Of a DNA stretch of 6,737 nt, positions 1-6,737 are shown piece after piece. Position 1 is the first letter of the stretch, and every line of letters begins with the position of its first letter. Under the pieces are notes generated by a model. It did not search any database. It worked only from the letters and a program-made list of their open reading frames with translations, and was not told the DNA's origin. Position numbers and translations under genes: made by a program. The DNA is from Xanthobacteraceae bacterium (GTDB lineage Bacteria > Pseudomonadota > Alphaproteobacteria > Rhizobiales > Xanthobacteraceae): the NCBI GenBank assembly GCA_030044035.1, contig JASHWN010000275.1:1-6737 (forward strand), in the 5' to 3' direction.

Positions 1-1
1 C

Positions 2-238
2 TATGAAGAGATTCCGGAACTGACGGAGGAATGGTTCCGCCGAGCAGACGTTTATCACGGTAGCAAGCTCGTGCGCCGTGGCCGGCCGCCGTCGCCTGTT
101 CGCAAGCACGCGGTAAGCTTGCGCCTAGACGCTGACGTGATTGCCCACTTCCGCGGCAGCGGCCGCGGTTGGCAGAGCCGCATCAATGCGCTCCTGCGCA
201 AAGCAGCAAAGCTGCCGGAGAAGAAGAAAGCGTCCTGA
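2..238 (+). CDS. brnA: BrnA-family antitoxin, C-terminal 78 residues (5' end cut by the window edge)
   Basis: BrnA proteins neutralise the ribonuclease toxin BrnT and, as dimers, bind their own promoter to repress the brnTA operon; that is family knowledge. The frame is open from base 2 and stops at TGA 236-238. The visible part reads IPELTEEWFRRAD near its start, then RRGRPPSP, then SLRLDADVIAHFRGSGRGWQ followed by SRINALLRKA. The pattern of L-T-x-E/D-W/F-F, RRGRP, and LRLDADVI..F...G.GWQ.RIN.LLR is the hallmark of the BrnA C-terminal ribbon-helix-helix-like domain. The tail is lysine-rich (PEKKKAS). The start codon and N-terminal residues are missing. The brnT gene is expected just upstream, outside the window. 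The gene converges on mccB, with 46 bases between the two stop codons. No terminator hairpin is visible there. Family assignment is fairly sure. Whether a functional toxin accompanies it cannot be seen. Confidence 0.82.
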   Translation, partial: YEEIPELTEEWFRRADVYHGSKLVRRGRPPSPVRKHAVSLRLDADVIAHFRGSGRGWQSRINALLRKAAKLPEKKKAS

Positions 239-284
239 AGCAAGCGAGCGCGCCTGATCAAGCCCGGGACGCCTCAAACGTGTC

Positions 285-1892
<1,608 letters not shown>

Positions 1893-2019
1893 GAACTTTT
1901 GCCCCTGAGTTCAAGGTGAACAGAAGGTCAGAAACGGCGCATCGCCGCACTGCACCATGACGTGTGAATGTATTCCGAACAAATATCTGAGGGAACCGAA
2001 ACTTTCTGCACCATCGTCA
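1893..2019. other. Leader/promoter region of mccB
   Basis: This stretch carries no convincing gene. It includes an A+T-richer patch at roughly 1965-2010 that stands out from the surrounding GC-rich DNA and is the likeliest place for the mccB promoter. On the minus strand TACATT (1972-1967) could be a -10 box, but the hexamer 17 bases upstream (TTCCCT) is a poor -35, so no promoter is called firmly. A small hairpin, CGGCG/CGCCG with a three-base loop, lies at 1935-1947. Confidence 0.3.
1902..1906 (-). promoter_or_regulatory. Ribosome binding site of mccB
   Basis: Read on the minus strand, AGGGG lies nine bases before the GTG at 1892-1890. It supports the GTG start, which is also the only start codon available after the in-frame upstream TGA. 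Confidence 0.6.
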
Positions 2020-2038
2020 ATCCGCACAACATGCGGAT
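2020..2038. repeat. Inverted repeat, 7-bp perfect stem
   Basis: ATCCGCA (2020-2026) and TGCGGAT (2032-2038) are exact reverse complements separated by five bases. The element lies between the permease terminator and mccB, about 130 bases upstream of the mccB start. It could be an operator half-site pair or a transcript hairpin; the sequence does not decide. Confidence 0.5.
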
Positions 2039-2045
2039 CGTCGCC

Positions 2046-2076
2046 GTCATTCCCGCCTAGTTGCGGCGGACATGAC
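2046..2076. repeat. Imperfect palindrome, 10 of 12 pairs
   Basis: The arms GTCATTCCCGCC (2046-2057) and GGCGGACATGAC (2065-2076) pair at 10 of 12 positions around the seven-base loop TAGTTGC. The GTCATTCCCGC type of arm recalls the dispersed extragenic palindromes (REP-like) common in Hyphomicrobiales genomes. One copy in the window cannot prove that. It abuts the terminator-like hairpin at 2077. Confidence 0.5.
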
Positions 2077-2119
2077 AAAGCAAGCGCGGGCAGCTCAACG
2101 CCGCCCGCGCTTGTGCTTT
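2077..2119 (-). terminator. Rho-independent terminator candidate of the NEW3-ABC operon
   Basis: A perfect 11-bp GC-rich stem, CAAGCGCGGGC (2081-2091) with GCCCGCGCTTG (2103-2113), closes an 11-base loop. Four further pairs (AAAG 2077-2080 with CTTT 2116-2119) extend it past a two-base bulge. On the minus strand the stem is followed by CTTTGTC, a short and impure U tract. It begins 28 bases after the permease stop codon, as expected for the end of that operon, and separates it from mccB. The stem is strong and the U tract weak, so termination may be partial. Confidence 0.68.
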
Positions 2120-2146
2120 ACTGATGCAGCCGTCAAGCGGCGCTGG

Positions 2147-3098
2147 CTAGGCCCGCACTTCCTGGCGCTGGAAGACGACGTAGCCGATGACAAACAGCAG
2201 AATCGTCGTGGCAAGGAGCCCGACGATTTGCGGCCAAGCGATCAGCACGCTGGCACCGAGCGGCAGCGGCGCACCGAGCACCGCGCCCTGCAGCTGGCTC
2301 AGATAGATCGGCCCCAGCGCCCGGGTGGTCGGATCGAGTATTGCCACCACGACCTCGCCGAACAGCGTCGACGGCGACAGGCGTGACAGCACCTGTTCGA
2401 GTATGGCCGTGCCGGGCGTCTGCAGCCCGAGCGCCGCATAGCGCGGGTCCGGCGGCACCACGATCTGCGCGATCTCGCCGGCCAGCACCGGCCAGATGAC
2501 GAAGAAGAACAGCCATAGGCCGAGCGTCGCCAAAGCCGCGGTCGCCGCCGATCGGAACAGGATCGAGAACAGCAGAGCCAACGCCAACCACACGCCGGCA
2601 TAGACGATCGTCACCAGCAGGAACACGAAGGCGCGGGCGATTTCGTCGCCACCGGGCGGAATGCCGATGAACAGCAGGCCCAGTCCGATCACCAAGAGCC
2701 AGAGCACGACCAGTGCGACGGCGAGTGTGAGCAGCGCGCCGAGGAATTTGCCGAACAGCAGCGCGTCGCGATAGATCGGCTGCGACAGAATGCGCGACAA
2801 CGTACGGCGGTTGTGCTCGCCGTTGATGGAGTCGAAGGCAAGTCCGATCGACACCACCGGCACGAACAGCGACAGCCAGAACAGAAACGACGGCAATGAG
2901 CCGCTCGACGTCGTGAAGAATTTCAAGAACAGGAAGGGGTCTTCCGCCACCGTGTTCTTGATGTCCTGGGCCGCGACATAGACGGTGACGACCGCCAGCG
3001 CCATCACCACCAGCTCGAGCACGACGAAGCGGATGCTGGTGAGATGGTCCGCCAGCTCTTTCAGCATCACCACTCCGAGCCCGTTAAAGGCCGAGCCT

Positions 3099-3109
<11 letters not shown>
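2147..3109 (-). CDS. ABC-2 type transporter permease, six predicted membrane helices
   Basis: This is the inner-membrane subunit that pairs with the ATPase encoded just upstream. The protein has 320 residues. Hydrophobic segments lie at about 27-48, 74-94, 123-150, 159-184, 190-212 and 287-313, the usual six-helix ABC-2 plan. Between helices two and three is [20 protein letters not shown] (96-115) followed by ALLFGKFLG, the conserved cytoplasmic block of this family (GE...TL..LLSQPI.R.....GK). An extramembrane stretch at about 213-285 separates helices five and six and is predicted to face the periplasm. The architecture resembles NosY and related permeases. Start: ATG 3109, with AAGGAG six bases upstream. 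An internal ATG at 3067 (residue 15) is the alternative but lacks that site. The gene overlaps the end of the ATPase gene by 11 bases, so the two are probably translated together. The stop is TAG at 2147-2149. The substrate is unknown. Confidence 0.9.
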
Positions 3110-4063
<954 letters not shown>

Positions 4064-4067
<4 letters not shown>

Positions 4068-5230
4068 CGTCGGCCAAACCTTGCCACGGCGCCGACCATG
4101 ACCAGAAGCGCCACGCCGATGATGCCGACGCCGTACATGCCCATCAGGGTGGAGGTCGTCACGGTGACGCGGAAGTCGCTCGAAGCGGACTCGCCGCGGG
4201 CGGCGGCGCGGATCGTGGTGATGTAATCGCCGGCGATCGCCTTGTCGGTCGGCGTGATCAGCGCCTGCACCTCTTTGTTGGCGTTCGGCGCAATCCGCTC
4301 GACGTTCTGCGGATTGAAGGTGACTTTCCAACCGCTCGGTGCCGAGCCGGAAAGCTCGATATCCTCCGCCGGCGCCGTGCCGGTATTGGTGATGACGATC
4401 GGGACCGTGGTCTCCTTGCCGGCCGTGGCGCGCGTCGAAACGAGGCCTTCGCGACCGCTGAGGTCAAGCTTCGGCTGTCCGGTGATGTCGAGGCCGAGAT
4501 CGGCCGTGGCCGAGGTGTCCTCGGCCGAGACACGCGCCACGACCTTGTACTGGCCGGCAGCAGCGGTATTCGGCGGCGTCACCTTGAGCTTGACGTCCTT
4601 GCTCTGCCCGGCGTCGATCGGCACCGCGTTGAGTTCCTGGCTGCCGTACTGCTCGGTGAACGAGACGTCGAAATTGCGCGGCGCCTGCGCGGCCAGACTC
4701 ACCGTCTCCTTCTTGCCGCTGTCGTTCTTGATGCTGAGCTGATACTCGAAGCTCGACTTCGACGTGCCGCGCAGTTCGGGGAGCTGCGGCGTCAGCGTCA
4801 GCTTGGCCGGCAGATCCTTGGCAAGCGTCACCGCGATAGGCAGCGCGAGCTTGGTCGAGCTGCCCGTGGCGTTGACGGTGAATTTCTGCGTGCCGATCGG
4901 CGCATCCTTCGGCACATCGAGCCGCAGCGACAGCGACACGCTGGAATTGGTCGCCGCCATCGCGGCGTCGACCGGCTGGCCGCCGCCCAACAGCTTGGCG
5001 TTCCACTGGGTCGGCGCGCCGGACACCGACAAGTCCATGCGCTCGGGCGGCATGTCATAGTTCTGCAGCCGCAGGCTGATGGTGGTGGTTTCGCCCGGGC
5101 GAACGGTGACCGCCGGATAATCGGTCATCAGAAACAAACCCTTGACGTCCTTGGGGGCGTCTTGAGACTTGGCCGCCGGTGCAAACACCACCGCCAAAGC
5201 CGCAAGCGCGGCGATAAATCCATATCGCAT
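4064..5230 (-). CDS. NEW3-domain protein: secreted three-repeat beta-sandwich with C-terminal membrane anchor
   Basis: The protein has 388 residues. It opens with a Sec-type signal peptide ([20 protein letters not shown], likely cut after S22 before QDAP). About 330 periplasmic residues follow, then a single helix at about 363-383 and the short basic tail ARFGRR, suggesting a periplasmic protein anchored by its C-terminus. The periplasmic part contains three Ig-like units at about 31-137, 141-250 and 252-358. Each ends with a P-x3-A-x2-G turn (G113, G226, G334) before a final strand. The third is the clearest match to the NEW3 domain (Pfam PF10633; [12 protein letters not shown] at 280-291, SGWKVTF at 299-305). 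Family function is not established; such proteins often sit beside ABC-2 transporters. It is the first gene of the operon and overlaps the ATPase gene by ATGA. The ATG at 5230 is chosen because it places the signal peptide at the terminus and has GGGAG nine bases upstream; a GTG at 5296 would bury it. Confidence 0.88.
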
Positions 5231-5239
5231 TGACGTTAG

Positions 5240-5244
5240 CTCCC
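5240..5244 (-). promoter_or_regulatory. Ribosome binding site of the NEW3 gene
   Basis: On the minus strand GGGAG stands nine bases before the ATG at 5230. Together with the signal peptide that starts at this codon it argues against the longer GTG start at 5296. Confidence 0.55.
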
Positions 5245-5279
5245 GTGCAGAGAATTGGATCGGTATGCCCTTCCCTCGC

Positions 5280-5293
5280 CTCGCCATGGCGAG
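5280..5293. repeat. Perfect 14-bp palindrome in the NEW3 operon leader
   Basis: CTCGCCATGGCGAG is its own exact reverse complement, with no spacer. It lies 50-63 bases upstream of the NEW3 start codon and downstream of the candidate promoter at 5319-5347. In that position it could be a repressor operator or a leader hairpin. Confidence 0.6.
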
Positions 5294-5318
5294 CACGAGC
5301 GATCGGACGGCATTGTTG

Positions 5319-5347
5319 GTTTAATCGTGACAAAATCATGCAGACAA
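5319..5347 (-). promoter_or_regulatory. Candidate promoter of the NEW3-ABC operon
   Basis: On the minus strand TTGTCT (5347-5342, four of six matches to TTGACA) is separated by 17 bases from TTAAAC (5324-5319, three of six to TATAAT). The patch is richer in A+T than its surroundings and stands about 90 bases before the NEW3 start codon. The match is modest and rests only on consensus comparison. Confidence 0.3.
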
Positions 5348-5350
5348 AGA

Positions 5351-5392
5351 CGGCTTTAGCAAGACCTGCGCAAGACCTGCGCTAGAGAGCCG
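5351..5392. repeat. Inverted repeat enclosing an 11-bp tandem repeat
   Basis: Two exact, adjacent copies of AAGACCTGCGC occupy 5361-5371 and 5372-5382. They are flanked by complementary arms: CGGCT (5351-5355) with AGCCG (5388-5392), and TTAGC (5356-5360) with GCTAG (5381-5385, one G-T pair), leaving a two-base bulge. The repeat unit is about one helical turn and lies upstream of the NEW3 promoter candidate, roughly where an activator would bind. It is also about 120-160 bases upstream of the divergent Nudix gene. Confidence 0.6.
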
Positions 5393-5514
5393 CAGTTTTA
5401 ACGCCGCCTGCGCGCATGCGCCGCACCGCTGCCGGGGGCCGGCTGTCCCGAACCGGAACGTAGGCCGCCATTGTCCGCGACTTCATTTGCTGAAACCAAG
5501 CTAAATTGCAGCCG

Positions 5515-5982
5515 ATGACGACCCGCACTAGTCCGATCAGCGCCGGCCTTCTGGCATTTCGCCGCCATAACGGGCTTGAAGTCCTGCTGGCGCATCCCGG
5601 CGGCCCGTTCTGGGCCAAGAAAGATGCCGGCGCGTGGACCATTCCCAAGGGCCTGGTTGAGCCAGGCGCCAGTCTCATCGAAACCGCCCGGCGCGAGTTC
5701 ACCGAGGAGACGAACCTGGTACCGAGCGGTGAGCTGCTCGAACTCAATCCCGTCCCCCAGAAGAGCGGCAAAATCGTCCATGCCTGGGCGGTCGAGGCCG
5801 ATTTCGATCTGACGCGGTTTGTCAGCAATACGTTCGAGATCGAATGGCCGCCGAGATCAGGACGGCGGCGCGCTTTTCCCGAGATCGATCGCATCGCCTA
5901 TTTCAGCCTGCCGGCCGCGATGAAAAAAATCATCGCCTATCAGCGCCCGCTCTTGATCGAGCTCGAGCGGCACTTCGCCTGA
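5515..5982 (+). CDS. Nudix-family hydrolase (COG4119-like)
   Basis: Nudix enzymes hydrolyse nucleoside diphosphates linked to another moiety; the substrate of this branch is not established. The protein has 155 residues from the ATG at 5515. The Nudix box spans residues 46-68, from G46 to L68, with the metal-binding core R60-E61-F62-T63-E64-E65 intact. Two consensus positions differ: the Glu after the first glycine block is A52, and the late Gly is N67 (EETNL). Family blocks around it are ISAGLLAFR (8-16), HPGGPFWAKKDAGAWTIPKG (27-46), a QKSGKIVHAWAVE stretch, and NTFEIEWPPRSG. These resemble the predicted NTP pyrophosphohydrolases of COG4119. A TTG at 5506 in the same frame would add three residues; neither start has a clear ribosome binding site. 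The gene diverges from the NEW3 operon and converges on the GST gene with only six bases between stops. Confidence 0.9.
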   Translation: MTTRTSPISAGLLAFRRHNGLEVLLAHPGGPFWAKKDAGAWTIPKGLVEPGASLIETARREFTEETNLVPSGELLELNPVPQKSGKIVHAWAVEADFDLTRFVSNTFEIEWPPRSGRRRAFPEIDRIAYFSLPAAMKKIIAYQRPLLIELERHFA

Positions 5983-5988
5983 CCTGGC

Positions 5989-6663
5989 TTACTCGCGCAA
6001 AACGTCCGGCCAATCGATTTCGTCGTCGGGCAGCACCCATGGCTCTCGTCGCGCTGCCTCGCGCCATTCGCGCGACGCCGGCAATGCCAAAACGGCATCC
6101 ATATAGGCACGCGCCGTCGCGCTTAGCTCGACCGCGTAGGTGTGAAAGCGCCATACCACGGGCGCGTACATGGCGTCGGCGGCGCCGAACCGCCCGTAAA
6201 GGAACGATCCGCCTGCGCCGAATTGCGTGCGGCTTTCGTTCCAGATCGTCTCGATGCGCGCCACATCGGCTCTCACTTCATCGTCGAGCGGACGCGGCTT
6301 GACCGGCCGCCGGACGTTCATCGGTAGATGCCGGCGCAGCGGCAGAAAGCCTGAATGCATTTCTGCTGCGATGGCGCGCGCATGCGCACGCGCCCGTTCC
6401 GGCGCCGGCCAGAGTCCGGCACCAGGAAATTTCTCCGCCAAATATTCCAGGATCGCCAACGATTCCCAGACGCCCATGTCGCCGTCGAGCAATACCGGCA
6501 CCTTGCCGGCGCCGCCAAGCGCCGTGACCTGCGCCTTGAAATCCGGCGCATCGAGCGGGATGACCGTTTCCTCGAAAGCGACGCCGGCCACCTTCATGGC
6601 GATCCAGGGCCGCAGCGACCACGAGGAATAATTCTTGTTGCCGATGATCAATCGGAGCGGCAT
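5989..6663 (-). CDS. Glutathione S-transferase family protein
   Basis: A cytoplasmic enzyme of the GST superfamily, expected to bind glutathione and conjugate or reduce an electrophile; the substrate cannot be read from sequence. The protein has 224 residues, a normal length. The N-terminal thioredoxin-like domain (about 1-80) has NKNYSSWSLRPW at 9-20, a serine-rich active-site loop (S13, S14 or S16 is the likely catalytic residue), the cis-proline segment KVPVL (V55-P56), and the E67-S68 pair in ESLAI that binds the gamma-glutamyl part of glutathione. The helical domain (about 88-205) contains GRFGAADAMYAP, with the conserved folding aspartate D163. The start ATG at 6663 is preferred: GAGGA lies eight bases upstream and the first strand begins directly (MPLRLIIGN). 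A TTG at 6690 would add nine residues that do not fit the fold. The stop TAA is at 5991-5989, six bases from the Nudix stop. Confidence 0.93.
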   Translation of the reverse strand: MPLRLIIGNKNYSSWSLRPWIAMKVAGVAFEETVIPLDAPDFKAQVTALGGAGKVPVLLDGDMGVWESLAILEYLAEKFPGAGLWPAPERARAHARAIAAEMHSGFLPLRRHLPMNVRRPVKPRPLDDEVRADVARIETIWNESRTQFGAGGSFLYGRFGAADAMYAPVVWRFHTYAVELSATARAYMDAVLALPASREWREAARREPWVLPDDEIDWPDVLRE

Positions 6664-6702
6664 TGCCTTGATCCTCGCGTCTCGCCGCAAAGTTCGAAGT
6701 GC

Positions 6703-6731
6703 AACCTAACGTATCATGGCGCTGGAAACAA
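6703..6731 (-). promoter_or_regulatory. Candidate promoter of the GST gene
   Basis: On the minus strand TTGTTT (6731-6726) and TAGGTT (6708-6703) are spaced by exactly 17 bases, about 40 bases upstream of the start codon. The -10 match is only three of six, so this is a weak call. Confidence 0.27.
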
Positions 6732-6737
6732 TTCCTT

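Noticed and set aside
4068..4331. An 88-residue N-terminal extension of the ABC ATPase
   Set aside because: The extension is Arg/His-rich and is the NEW3 gene read in another frame; ATPase homology begins at the ATG at 4067, which has the ATGA overlap.
5231..5296. A longer NEW3 protein starting at GTG 5296
   Set aside because: It would place 22 polar and mixed residues before the signal peptide and run across the palindrome; the ATG at 5230 has a ribosome binding site.
5377..5399. A 5-bp stem CTGCG/CGCAG followed by TTTT on the plus strand
   Set aside because: The stem is too short for a terminator, and no plus-strand gene ends upstream of it.
5412..5421. The 10-bp palindrome GCGCATGCGC
   Set aside because: Short GC palindromes like this arise often by chance in such DNA, and it has no notable position relative to a start or promoter.
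5844..6302. A 152-codon plus-strand frame across the Nudix end and GST gene
   Set aside because: It overlaps two recognised genes, is dominated by Arg and Ala, and has no motif.
6664..6690. A nine-residue extension of GST from TTG 6690
   Set aside because: The ATG at 6663 has a ribosome binding site and begins exactly at the first strand of the GST fold.
6716..6737. ATG at 6716 on the plus strand opening MALETIP at the right edge
   Set aside because: Only seven codons are visible and no ribosome binding site precedes them, so no gene can be supported.

Overview
The window is high-GC bacterial chromosome with dense coding on both strands and short gaps. Gene content and sequence style (methylcrotonyl-CoA carboxylase beta subunit, BrnA antitoxin, COG4119-type Nudix protein, NEW3/ABC cluster, GST) fit an alphaproteobacterium, most likely of the Hyphomicrobiales (Bradyrhizobium, Rhodopseudomonas or Pseudolabrys-like). 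That placement is by recognition of protein style, not by a search.

Layout from left to right. (1) At 2-238 (+) is the 3' end of a BrnA-type antitoxin gene; its expected toxin partner BrnT would lie off the left edge. (2) Converging on it is mccB (285-1892, -), a complete 535-residue carboxyltransferase subunit of leucine catabolism, with no biotin-carrying alpha subunit beside it in the window. (3) The gap 1893-2146 holds three successive inverted repeats, the last of which looks like the terminator of the next cluster. (4) A compact three-gene operon on the minus strand runs from 5230 down to 2147: a secreted, membrane-anchored NEW3-repeat protein, an ABC ATPase and a six-helix ABC-2 permease. 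The first two genes share an ATGA overlap and the last two overlap by 11 bases. (5) The divergent gap 5231-5514 holds a perfect 14-bp palindrome, a weak promoter candidate and an 11-bp tandem repeat inside an imperfect inverted repeat. (6) A Nudix hydrolase gene (5515-5982, +) meets a glutathione S-transferase gene (5989-6663, -) tail to tail with six bases between them.

The most interesting unit is the NEW3-ATPase-permease operon. It has the layout of an ABC-2 system with a dedicated periplasmic beta-sandwich partner, which recalls NosD-NosF-NosY of nitrous oxide reductase maturation, but nothing in the window names its substrate. The other genes are ordinary metabolic or stress genes. No tRNA, rRNA, CRISPR array, insertion sequence or phage gene was seen.
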